Origin: Panax quinquefolius
Taxonomy: Eukaryota; Streptophyta; Magnoliopsida; Apiales; Araliaceae
Assembly: GCA_020205615.1 (NCBI GenBank)
Contig: CM035151.1
Coordinates: 46,243,409 to 46,307,408, forward strand
Direction: 5' to 3'
DNA: 64,000 nt
Positions 46,902 through 58,900 of this stretch are shown in pieces. The stretch's first letter is position 1. Each line of letters opens with the position of its first letter. Made by a program: the position numbers and the translations under genes. The notes under the pieces were generated by a model. It was given only the letters and a program-made list of their open reading frames with translations, made no database searches and was not told where the DNA came from.

Positions 46902-48796
46902 ATCAATATGGATTTCTTTGGTGGAAAGTATAATAATAAATCAATATGGATCATTTGGTTTAAAGTTTTAATAGTAAATCAAGTATGGATCATTGCTTTA
47001 AGTTTTAATAGTAAACCAATATGGACCGTCCGTTTAAAAGTAAATCAATCTGGACCGTTCATGAATTAGTTACTATTCAGTCCATTCTCCTATAAATAGA
47101 AGCTCATTCTTTCATTATTTCTTACGAATTCACTGAAACTCTAAAGAAAGAAACTATAGAGAGAAAGAAGAAAAGTATTCTGCTACTTCACTACTTCATT
47201 ATTCAGTTTTTCTAAGGTAGGGAATATTATTTGTTGTACTCATAAGGGGTATTCTTTCTTTCTTATTCATGAAGAAAACTTTTGTTATTCCATTCTTTAT
47301 TATTATGTTGGAATAACCTGTCTATGTGAAGTACCGCATACATGGTGAAATTCTTCTGTTATTCCATTCTTTATTATTATGTTGGAATAACTTTGTTTAT
47401 CTTGAAGTACTGCATACATGGTGAAATTCTTCTAATATTCCGTTCTTTATTATTCTGTTTAATATCACATGCATCGCGTTCTGTTGGACACAGTTCCATT
47501 ATTTATTATTCGCCGAAATATCACATGCGTGCGTTTCTGGGGGACTGGTTCCATTATTTATTATTCGTTGGAATAACTTGTCATGCGATTTATCGCATGC
47601 ATGGTGAATTCTTCTGTTATTCCATTCTTTATTATTCTGTTGGAATAACCTGTCTATATAGATTATCACATGCATGGTGAATGATCCTGTGTATTCATTC
47701 CTTGTTAAATTGTGGAAATGATCTGTATACGTGGATTACCGCATGGCAGGTGAAAATCCATTTGCAGTTTCATATATTATATTATACTCAGTTGGTTAAA
47801 GCTTTGGCTTCTATACTCCATGAAATTAGTGGAATATCCTTGATATTTGCGCTTCATCCAGTATCTTTTCATGAAAATATTCTTCTGAGCATTCTTGAAT
47901 TTTACTGCACAAAGCATTATCATGTTGACAATTTGGACGTTATTGAGTTCAAGATAAATTAACTTATAAATCTTTAAAATTTATTCTTGAACTTGTTTTA
48001 TTGAATTGTCATCATCCTCATGATTATATTATGTTGAAAGTCATCTTTGGCTTACATGCATAGATGGACTTGGTATGATTATGACCAGGGATTATTCGGT
48101 ATAATCATGACCGTAATGTGACGAATGATGTGGTAAAAGTCCTCATTGGTCTGTAGTTCATTGGTGGACAGTTGTTGGTATGATTATGACTAGGGATTAT
48201 TCGGTATAGTCATGACCATTGATGATTACATGAATATCTTTGGCCGTGTAGCAGGGATGATTCGATTTTATTTATTAAGCTGAGTCTCAGCGATAAAGTT
48301 GATGAAAAACTTTTTAAATCATAGAAGATAGTGGATTTTATACCTTACTTGACTTTTCTAATGGATTGCTTGATCCACTGCAGTTAAACTTGGTGTCTAT
48401 TATATTCTATCAGTTTAACATTATTGAAGGCTAATGATAATTTATTCTGCATTATCTTAGTCATAATATTTCTTACTGGGCTAGTTGAGCTCACCCTTTC
48501 TTTTCTTTGTTCTCTTGAGAAATGAGAACGTAGTTTGGGACTAGTCGGGGAGCAGTGATGGTCCTAGATGGTGCATTAGTAGTCCTCACTATTACGTGAA
48601 ATAGTGTGATAATAAATGTAATGAGGACTCCATTGAGTGTGGATATTTTCTAGATGACAATATTTGTATTAAAACTCACAGCCTATGTTTTGTCGTATTT
48701 TACACGACTGTTGTATAATTAAGTTGCATTTATATTCAGTACCTTGTATCTGGCGACTCAAGATGGGTGATGTATACCTGTTTTGGGGGCGTCACA
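46902..48796 (+). repeat. LTR fragment N (B subtype), 5'-truncated
   Basis: Aligns with the B LTR from about 30285 to its end. The TATA box is at 47091-47099, hairpin units at about 47280-47755, GAGCTCACCCTTTC at 48487-48500, and the end GGGGGCGTCACA at 48796. About 1 kb of the 5' LTR part is missing at the junction with the CACTA end. The 3' end abuts the gag of element G. Confidence 0.85.
47091..47099 (+). promoter_or_regulatory. TATA box of LTR N
   Basis: TATAAATAG followed by AAGCTCATTC, as in LTRs B and L. Confidence 0.6.
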
Positions 48797-49548
48797 TCAA
48801 CAACAAAACAGCAAAGGAGGTTTGGGAAGCACTACTCATCATGCATGAAGGAACGGAAGAAGTAAGAGAAAACAAACAATCTCTCCTAACACAGCAATAT
48901 GAAATGTTCGCACACATTCAAGGAGAGAACGTCACTGCCACCTACGAGAGATTCAACGTTCTACTCAACTCTCTACGAGCATATGGAAAGATCTATCCAA
49001 ACAAAGATCTAATCATAAAGTTCATGAGAGCCTTACCAAGTAGATGGGATGCCAAAACCACTGCTATCAGAGAGTCAAAGAATCTCCATGAGATGACTAT
49101 CCAATAGCTATATGGCAACCTTCTGACATACGAATTGGAGCTGACTTAACGAGCAGAAACTCTATCAGAAGGAAGAAAGAAGGATAAGGGTGTTGTTCTC
49201 AAAGCAACTGAAAGTACCTCAAAGGTCAACATTGAAATTGACTCTGACTATGATGAAGACGATGATGAGGACTTTGCAATGCTGGTAAAAAGACTAAGAA
49301 GGTTCATGCGTCAAGGCAAAACCAACAAGCCAAAGAAGGTCAGAAACTACAAAAGCTAGGAGCAAATGAATGATCTATGCTACAACTGCAAGAAGCCTGA
49401 CCAATTCATTGCCAACTGCAACAAACCTCTCAGAGAAGAACTAAAGAAGAAATCAAATGCAAAGAAGGAATACAAAGGCAACAAAAGGCCTCAGAAAGAG
49501 ACAAAGGCCTTGTAGCTGGAGGATCGTGGAGTGATTCAGACAATGACC
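48797..49548 (+). pseudogene. Element G (Sirevirus-like copia) gag, part 1
   Basis: Copia gag of the UBN2 type: TAKEVWEALLIMHEG, QSLLTQQYEMFAHIQGENV, TYERFNVLLNSLRAYG, LIIKFMRALPSRWDAKTTAIRE. An acidic stretch (DSDYDEDDDEDFAMLVKR) and a zinc knuckle (CYNCKKPDQFIANC, about 49380-49420) follow. The His ligand of CX2CX4HX4C is replaced by Gln. In-frame stops occur near 49105, 49147 and 49357, and a frame change lies near 49512. The N-terminus is lost at the junction with LTR N. Acidic and coiled-coil gag extensions are typical of Sireviruses. Confidence 0.88.
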
Positions 49549-50648
49549 TGTTAGAATTTATACCCTGGAGGCCAATTATTTGATATAATTGCTTAACGTT
49601 TTGATATTATATTTGATTGAATAAATGAATGATTTTATTATGGTTTTATTTACTACGTTATATAAATGTTAACATAATAAAAATCCTTAGAATATTGATA
49701 CAAATTATATAGTTTCAAGTATGTGACTTGAACATAAGATTATATATTTACAATTTGTATCATTGTTCTTAAATGTCCCTAATCGAGTATCATTGTTAAT
49801 GGGACAACAATGATGCATTAAGACTAGTATGTGGATTAACTGATGACCAAATCTCATTGGTCATAAATATATGAGATATTAAGTCAATGCATAGGTACAT
49901 GTTGAGAAACGATGTCTTTGGGCGGACCCACCATGAGAATTCTATGTGGAGCATTATGCGAAGTGTCATTAGCAATTCTCATAGTGACAATGATGTAATG
50001 GTCCTCCGGGCACAAAATCACTATATTTCTACACGGGAATTTATGTACTTTGATATCATCAAATGTCACCTTTAATAGGGTGGACTATAAAGGTGATTAT
50101 TGGGTACATCATGAATCGTGTGAGTAATATGAGTGATCTAGATGTAATGTAACCCCTCCTATGTATTAGGGGTGATATCCATAGGCCTCTTGATTGAGTA
50201 GGACTATGAAATGCATGGCCATGCTCAAATAGTGATTTGTTTCATATAGTCTACTCATTAATCAAGAAAAACTCAGATTAAATTATGAAGAGTATGACAC
50301 ATTCCATGACTCGAGTTTAATCTAGGATATTAAGGTTAAAAACATTAAATTACATTGAAACATTGGTCACTAAAAGGTTGCATCGAATCATCGATCTTAT
50401 TATTACTTGGGTAGCAGTGATGCATTACTAGATGCCGCTCACTGTTTATAATTTTATAATATGATTTTAAAATTATTGCCAAGGTAATAATAATCTATAG
50501 GGTCACACACATAGAACGTAATTAAAAGAGAATTAATTTAAATTATAAAGATTTAAATATGTCAATATGATTGATAGTATTTAAATTACGAATTTAAATT
50601 AATAGGATAATTTATATATAGGTATATTAATTAAGTAAGACTTAATTA

Positions 50649-50685
<37 letters not shown>

Positions 50686-51091
50686 GATTTTATTAAATTA
50701 GGTTTTGAATAATTCCTTTTAATCGCTATATATATGATATGTAGCAGCCATTTTAGGGATTATTCATTAACCAAAACCCTAACCGCTCTTATAGAGAAAC
50801 TAGAGAGAAAACAGTTTTAGAAAATCCTCATCCTTGGTGGCTAGTACCGCGTTTCCTTCTTCTGCAGATCGTAGGACGATTCGTGTGGAGCGTTCGTGTG
50901 GATACTGCAAGTAGAGGCGCAATCCGCTTTGAATTGCGTTGGAGATTCGACCGCATCGATTCTAGCTTTAACAATCGGTATAATTTCTAACCTCTGAATT
51001 AATTGAATTTTTTGCATGGATCCTGTTTTAGGGTTTCAGAATTGCCTTTAATTGGTTTATTTCCGCTGCGTTTCTATGCCGAAACCCAACA
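49549..51091 (+). mobile_element. Element K: solo copia LTR, 1543 bp
   Basis: Starts TGTTAGAATTTATACCCTGG and ends CCGAAACCCAACA. Flanks are TGACC (49544-49548) and TGACT (51092-51096), one transition apart. With TGACT restored as the ancestral pentamer, the gag frame of G reads through (DSDND then STPESGDDE), which supports the insertion model. It contains an (AT)n tract at about 50650-50682. The small ORFs at 49884-50075 are not genes. Confidence 0.85.
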
Positions 51092-53817
51092 TGACTCAAC
51101 TCCCGAATCTGGAGATGATGAATGTAAAACCCCAACTTTTTGAATAAAGATGAATTTTCTATAAATATTATTTTTGAATATTATGGAGTGAAATTGATAT
51201 AATGTTATAGTTGTGGGTAATATTTATAAATTTTGCAAAGTACGCAAGTTGTTATATAATATTCGATTGGTGGGAGAATATTCTTTTAACAGGAATATTA
51301 AATATAACGGCACAATCATTGGTGGACCCCACAACGGAATTATTGTCGGATTGAGAAAATGACAAAAATACTTTATGAAAATAACGGCGGAAGTTTTACC
51401 GTTAATTGTTGAAACACCCGGTGTTAAAAGTACATTAATACGCGTGGTTGCATAGTAGCACACGATATTAATTATGGATGCTTACAAGATAAGTCACTCA
51501 GTTTTGTTGGTATTATTAATATAATAATATAGAAAATCTTTTTATATCAAACAGAATACTTTTATAAAGTTATTCTATAAATAGAATATATTATATTCTA
51601 TTATGCATAGTGTCTGCATAGTGTTTTGCATAGTAAAATCTTTTTATATAAAACAGAATACTTTTATAAAGTTATCTGTTTTATTAGACAATAATTAGAA
51701 TATATTATATTTTATTATGCATAGTGTTTGCATAATTACTGCATAGTATTTTGCATAGTAAAATCTTTTATAAAGTTATTCGTTTTATTAGATTATAAAT
51801 AGAATATATTATATTTTATTTAAAAGATTTTTCTTTAAATATGGATGGTCAGATTAAAAGTAAATCAATCTGGACCGTTCATGAGTTAGTTACTATCTGA
51901 TCCATTTTTCTATAAATAGAAGCTCATTCCTTCATTATTTTCTTACTTAATTCACTAAAACTCTAGAGAGATAAACTATAGAGAGAAAGAAGAAAGTATT
52001 ATGCTACTTCACTACTTTCATATATCCAGAGACTCTTCTTCTTAAGGTAGGGAATATTATTTGTTGTACTCGTAAGGGGTGTTATTCTTTTGTATTCATG
52101 AAGAGAATTATGTTATTCCATTCTTTATTATTCTATTGGAATAACCTGTATACACGGGCTACCCTATACTTGGTGACATTCTTCTATTATTCCGCTTTAC
52201 TATTACATTGGAATATCACATGCTCATGCGATTTATGCTGGGACTGATTAAAATCTTTACTATTACATTGGAATATCACATGCATGTTTTTACGCGGACT
52301 GGTTCCGCTCTTTATTATTATTACATGCTGGAATATCCTGTCACGTGCATTTTACTGGGACTGATTAAAGTCCTTATTAGTATTACATTGGAATAACTTT
52401 TCTCATGCAAAGTACCGCATGCATGGTGATTTCTGTTGTTATTCCATTCTTTATTATTTTGTTGGAACATCCCAGCTTGTGCAAGTAATTTCGCTTTGAC
52501 ACAGTTCCGTTATTTAGTATTCTGTTGGAATAACTTTGCTGTCATCAAGTACCGCAAGCATGGTGATTTCTTTTGTTATTCCATTCTTTATTATACTCGG
52601 TTTGGTTAAAGTTTTGACTTCTATACTCCATGAAATTAGTGGAATATCCTTGATAATTGCGCTTCATCCAGTATCTTTTCATGGAAATATTCTTCTAAGC
52701 ATTCTTGAATTTTACTCTACAAAGCGATGATCATGTTGACAATTTGGACGTTATTGGTTCTTGGACAAATTAATTCTTGAACTTGTTTTATTGAATTCTT
52801 ATATCATTGTCATCATCCTCATATTTATATTTTTTGAAAGTCATCTGTGGCCTGTAGTGCATAGATGGACTTGGTATGATTATGACCAAGGATTATTCGG
52901 TGTAATCATGACCGTAATGTTACAAATGATGTGGTAAAAGTCCTCATTGGCCCGTAGTGCATTGATGGACAGTTGTTGGCATGATCATGACCATTAATGA
53001 ATACACAAATATTCTTGGCCCATAGTGCATGGATAATTGTGGTCGTGAAACTAAAGAATATCATTGGTCGTAGTGCAGGGGTTATTCGATGATGTGGATT
53101 ATTTATTAAGCTGAGTCCCAGCGATAAAAGTGATGAAAAACCTTTTAAATCATAAAAGATAGTAGATTTTATTCTCAACTTGACTCTTTTAATGGATTGC
53201 TTGTTACCGAGTTAAACTTGATGTTGTTATATTGTATCGGTTTAACACTTTGTTTAAAACTAATGATAATTTATTACGCATTATCTTAGTCATAATATTT
53301 CTTCTTGGGCTAGTTGAGCTCACCTTTCTTTCACCGTTCTCTTCGAAAAATGAGAATATAGGCTTTGAAACGAGTCGGGAGCGGAGTGATGGTCCTAGAT
53401 GGTGCATTAGTAGTCCTCACTATTCTGTGAAATAGTGTGATAATAATTGTAATGAGGACTCCTTTTGAGTTTGTATACTCTCTAGTAGACAATATTTGTA
53501 TTCAAACTCACAGTTTATGTTTTGTCGTATTGTACACGATAGTTGTATTATTAAGTTGTATTTGAATTCTGTACCATGTATCTGGCGACTCAAGATGGGT
53601 GATGTATACCTAATTTTGGGGGCGTCACAATGAAGATCCTCAAATGGCTAATATGTGCCTAATGGCCAAACATGCAAAGGACAAACTGAACTCTAACATA
53701 CATGAAGTAAGTATCGATGAGGTATTTGACTTCAACTCCTCGATGTAGACATTAATGATTTGAGAACAGCACTGCATGGCATAACAACTGAACTACATCA
53801 ATACATGAAGTGGTTCA
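51092..53817 (+). pseudogene. Element G gag, part 2, split by solo LTR L
   Basis: 51092-51122 encodes TPESGDDE. After L, 53635-53817 continues DPQMANMCLMAKHAKDKL and then DLRTALHGITTELHQYMKW after a 1-bp frame change near 53743. The acidic DDEDP..ANMCLMA stretch is typical of Sirevirus-type gags. Confidence 0.85.
51123..53629 (+). mobile_element. Element L: solo LTR of the A/E chromovirus family, 2507 bp
   Basis: From TGTAAAACCCC to GGGGGCGTCACA with a perfect ATGAA duplication (51118-51122, 53630-53634). No internal region is present. It has the TATA box at 51911-51919, hairpin units at about 52090-52600 and GTAGTGCAT units at about 52850-53080. It is colinear with the A LTR in inverse orientation. 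With its duplication intact, it is one of the cleanest copies for defining the family's LTR. Confidence 0.93.
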
Positions 53818-55708
53818 TGTTAGGTTTGTAATATTCATGTGCGCAATCAAATTGCAAAAATAAGCGGAAGCGAGTAAAATTAGAGTTTAAAAAAATTTAC
53901 AAAACATAAACCCGGATCATCCTTTATGCATAATTATTAATTAAACGAAAAGATAAAGAATAAAATCATACCCTTGAAGATCGAGCTTCCTCAGGTACAA
54001 GTTCACCTCCAAATCCTTTCGCGTTCAACTTGAATCCACCGGGTTTGGTTCCTTCCTTTGATCAACGTTAGCCACCCAAGCGTTTGGCCTCTAGAGGTGA
54101 TCCACCAAGGAAAAATAGAGAATTCAAGAAGATGGTGTATTTGGCTCAAACCCTAGTTTTCTATCTCTATAGAAAAGGGTACTCTCCAACAAATTGGAAT
54201 TATGTCGTATGTTGAAAAAGTCAACAACCCACTCACCCATAATAAGACTCCTCTTATTTATAGATGTGGGCAACCCACCTTAACAATTAAGGAATTGGGA
54301 TTTATTTAATTAATTAAATTCTTTTAATTAATTAAGCTCCCTAATCTTATTAGGGATAATTAATTAAACTCCTTTAACTAATTTTCCCTCCTAATCCTAT
54401 TAGGAATAAATGAGAGTACTTATATTAAATTAATTCCTAAACTCTTTTAGAAATTAAAATAATAATAATTGTAATAATATTAATAAGACTCCTCTTATTA
54501 ATTTATATTTAATATTTCTAAAATATTAAATAATAAATATTAAGCTATTTAATTTATTCTATCACCATAGATTAAATTAAATATACATAACTATATTATT
54601 ACGATTATGCCATTAACTTCTTAAATAATTATTCTTCCTTTTATGGTGTGACCCTTTAGGTTCTCCATATTAAACCCAGGTTGTGAATAAATCAATTAGA
54701 ACAATTCTAATCTTATTTAAATAAATAAATTAAACAATTAATTTATTTAAATAAATAATATTTATTCTACAATAGGGATAAGCCTCCCTAGCGATCAACG
54801 ACTTTCCGGATAATATAGATTTCAACATTAATCATAAAAGAACCTTTGAGTAAATAGTTCTGCGTGCATAATTCAATCCTTCCACCATACAATGTCCCAA
54901 TTAAATATAAGACATGGAATTCTTTGTCAAGTCTTATTTTATTTAATTATATGTATTTCGATCCTTAAATGCACAACTCCAAATAATGCAAATTAGAAAC
55001 TCCTTTCTAATTTCATTACATATAACCAAGGACTCTTTGGGTTGTCATTTATCGAATCACATAGGACATTTCTCTTCTTTTATTAAAGTGGTAGATTCTT
55101 TATTGATCATACATTATCTCCATGTATAACTTATTATACCCAAGCATACCCTTTGATATACCCTAAGGGTCTTAAGGAATAAGTCAAAGTATAACTCATC
55201 ATACATAAGATACTATGATGATCTCAAGTCCAAGGATTACTTATCTTACTACTATCACTACTGAATTCCTATTGACGAGTGAATAAAACTCCATTAGGTA
55301 TTCCTTAGCGAGCCACGTTCGATGAACTTATTCTCTAATAAGCACCTACATACTTGCTTTAGTGTCTCCACACAAATGATCATGAGATCAATCATCCTCA
55401 TCCAATGAGCAAGCAACGTATGTACCCAATCTATCCGGATTCACTAATCCCCAATTTAGTAATCGATGATTGGGAACTATTTTAGTTTTAAGCTTTCTAA
55501 AATTTAGATCTCATTAGAATGATCATCATCATTATTCTAAAAGCATTGCTTAAAACTATGGGTTTATCACATATTATAAAAACAACATCATGTAGATAAT
55601 TAAAAGCCTTTAATAAATTAATACTTTTTATTAATAAATGAATAAGATTGTTACAAAAGTATATGCTTTATCATCAAACATGATTGGCTTGTGTGCATAC
55701 TACTTTCA
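53818..55708 (-). repeat. Element M 3' LTR
   Basis: 1891 bp, almost identical to 61141-63016 over long stretches. Differences occur as small clusters. TATA box on the minus strand (TATAAATAAG) at about 54253-54262. Confidence 0.9.
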
Positions 55709-58700
55709 ATCTCCCACTTGCACTAAAAGCCAATCGTCATGGTATCTTATACTCTTCTTCTCTAAGTGGCGATTATCCTGCTTTGTTGGATAAGCTTTAG
55801 TTAATGGATATGTAATGTTGTTCATGAGAGTCCACTATCTCTATAGTGATTTCCCATCTTTCAATGATTCTAATAATCAAATGAAAGTGCCACAACACAT
55901 GTTTAGATCCAAGATGAGACTTAGGAACTATTCCTAGTTACGTAATGAACTTTTAATCCAAACAATCAACTTGCGACTTCATTTATAGCTATATACTTTG
56001 TCTTTATCACTAAACCGGCAACTCTTTCTTTGTTTGGAACCTTTCGATTCAACACACCCACCTTGTTCAAGGTAACCCTTTACCTTAAAGTGGATTTTTA
56101 CGTCGTCTTGATGCATGCGAAAAACTTGAGTGCATTAAGCCCTCTAGTTTTAATTTAGACCCACCATGAATATGATCACATCCTTAGTGCTTGGTTAAGC
56201 ACTTTAAGATGTTTTCAGCGACTCATAGTGAACTTCTCCATAATATGGTGATCAACATCGGTCTCGTACATTTCATTGCATGCATGATTGTCACTTTCAT
56301 GCGACCTCTCTTTTTAGAGTCTCGTGGGGACTATTAAGAGATACACTCCATAGCTCATCAACATGAGACATCTCTTGGAGTTTGCCATGCTAAGCGACTT
56401 TAGCATCAAATGAATATCGTTCCTTGGGTTAAGTCGAGCATCCTCTTAAATCTATCTATATAGATTTATATCCCCAATTAAGATACTCTTCCAAATCATT
56501 CATGGAGGAATGTTTGAGACAACTTTATCTTTCTTGATTGTAGCATTGGTATGTCATTCCTTATCTATAGTATATCAACATATAATACTAGAAATTTCAC
56601 GGCGCTCCCAATGACCCTTTTGTACACACTAGGTTCATTCTTGTTTTTGATAAAATCAAACTCTTTTGATTATTTCATCAAAATGAATGTTCCATTTTTG
56701 ACCTTGCTTCAATCCATTTAACTCTTACCTCATCGTATGTAATCTGGATCATCATCTTCTATGATCGTACCTCATCATCATCATCCATGATGAATCCATA
56801 CCTCCTGGTATCTTGGTAATATTCGATTTACGATTGGTTGTGGTACAAATAGGTCCATCTACGAGTTCCTCTTATTTGACTTATAGTGTTTTGTGGTTCT
56901 TGAACTCTTCAAGATCTATTATCCTCCCACTAGCCCCTTCAATGATAAACACCTTTTATCTTAGAAGCGGCGTGTTTCATAATAAACACCTTTTGCTAAG
57001 TAGGATTATAGAACATATACCCTAAACTTACTTTAGGATGTCCCACAAATCATACATGTCAAATCTTGTCCCAAAGCTTATCCTTTGAAACCTTTTCACA
57101 TAAGTTGGACAACCCTTATCTTAACATACTTAAGATTAGGAATCCTCCTGTCCATAACTTTTATGGAGTCTTGGGGCGGATTTTGAGGTTACCTTTTGTA
57201 GATATCTGTACCATTTCTAGGACATGACCTGAGGATCTTTGGAATGTCGGTAAAATCATTATGGACCGCACCATGTCCAACAAGGTACGATTTTTCCTTT
57301 CGGATACATCAATCAATTATTACGTATCATGAGGTGTCCATTATGAGAAAAAACCATTTGAGATGATCTAGAAACTTATTGCACAAATATTTATTCCTTG
57401 ATCTAATCAAAGAATCTTAATACTTTGCAAATTTGTTTCACTTACGAATTCTTTGAACCTTTCAAATAATTCATACTTGTATTCAATAAATACATACATT
57501 CAACTCTTTGAATGATCATCTCCTTTTCTTATACTAGTTTGTTCAATTTATAAAATAATTTTTTCACGTAAGTCAGTATACAAAATCCATTAAGTAATAT
57601 TTCGGTTCTATACAAAACATTATTATTATAAATAGAACAACAATTGTTCTTAATTATAATACCAAAAATTTTATTGTCCAACAATAAAATGGAAATAATA
57701 TTTCTAACAAGAATTGGAATACTGATAACAACTTATTGACTTAATAGATTTGCCGTAAAAGCGATTGCTTCACTATAAGTTTCTATAGCTAATCGTGCAA
57801 CCTTTGCTTCATTTTCCACACATAGGATTACTTATCTTTGTTTAACTTTCTACTTACCTTGGTCCTTTCATAAATCTATATTTATGATAACCAAAGTCGG
57901 TATCCAATACCCAAGTAGAACCTTGACTTAAAGAAAATTTATTTTAAATCATGAACAAATTTGTATTTATAATGAAAACTTCACTAAGCTTCTTTGGTTA
58001 GCCTCTGCAAGATGCTTCTCATGATTTCTTTCCGATGTCGGGCTTATTGCGGTGGAAGCAAACTCCTTTGCTATCCATGTCGGTTTTGTTCTTATTATCC
58101 TTTGTTTTGCCTTTCTATTTACCTTCTTTGAATCTTTCTTCTTTTGGAAGATCCTTTGGCCCCTACCAGTAAGACTTGGTCTTTCTTGGTTGGAAAGTGA
58201 CTCTCAACATTTTTCAACATGTTAAGCAAATCAGCGAGGCTGATATTTAGCTTGTTCATATGAAAAATTCACAACAATTGTGAAAGGAGTCCGGGGTGAG
58301 TGCAAGATCAAATCTTGGCTCAACTCTCCATCCATGACAAAACCAGTTGTCTAATTGATCAATCAAATTGATTATGTTAAGAACTTTTATGCATCTTATA
58401 GTGCCATTGGCCATTCTAGATCGGAAGAGCTCCTTAGATATCGATATCTATCGGTCCTACTTTCCTCACCATCAACTACTTGATGTGCGGGGAATATAGT
58501 AGGAGCATCCATAGTTTCATCTTGTGGCTGAAGCTCGTTACTTTCGTGGATCGAGCATGATGCGTTGAGCTTAATTGTGCATCATCTTGCCACTTTCTAA
58601 AAGTAGCAATCTCTTCCTCGGAGGCATTATGCGCAACCATTGCGGGGATAGGCGTATTAAGGACATAAGATAGCTTTTTCGACTATGAGAACTATTCTCA

Positions 58701-58900
58701 AATTCCTTAACCAATCCGTTTAATTGGTTTGATTAATTTAGCATCTAATATGCTTCCCGTGATGATAGTAATTTTAGACATTGTAAAATTACGTAAATGA
58801 ATTTGTAATTAACAACATTTTAACATACATTCTTTTATTAATTACCAAAATAAATTAGGTCTTGTTTTAAATTGGTATCTCCCACTATTTTCTTCAAACT
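55709..58900 (-). pseudogene. Element M gag-pol remnants (copia)
   Basis: No ORF survives, but motifs appear in copia order on the minus strand. Gag and its basic tail are at about 58350-58000. A degraded CFH...zinc knuckle lies near 58050. The protease site TWVLDTDFGYH (57910-57880) has DTD in place of DTG. Integrase motifs (KNRTLLDMVRSIM, TxQKVFIMKH) lie at about 57310-57000. RT is at about 56720-56260 (SAVKFLVLYVDIL, RNDIPMLQS, IYIDRFKRML), with the YVDD box reduced to YVD. RNase H is at about 56130-55770 (TKYIAINEVAS, SKHVLWHFHLI). Frameshifts and stops are found throughout. Confidence 0.75.

Noticed and set aside
47342..47962. ORFs of 93-112 aa across LTR N, with similar ones at 18875-19226, 24149-24645 and 30981-31238
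   Set aside because: They are translations of the ~70-bp hairpin array and following LTR sequence present in every copy; not protein-coding.
49887..50075. Small ORFs on both strands
   Set aside because: They fall in solo LTR K, with no recognisable protein.
52090..52600. CRISPR-like array
   Set aside because: Repeats are long, degenerate and contiguous inside a plant LTR, with no unique spacers or cas genes.
56813..57025. 70-aa plus-strand ORF
   Set aside because: Antisense to the integrase/RT region of element M, whose motifs are on the minus strand.
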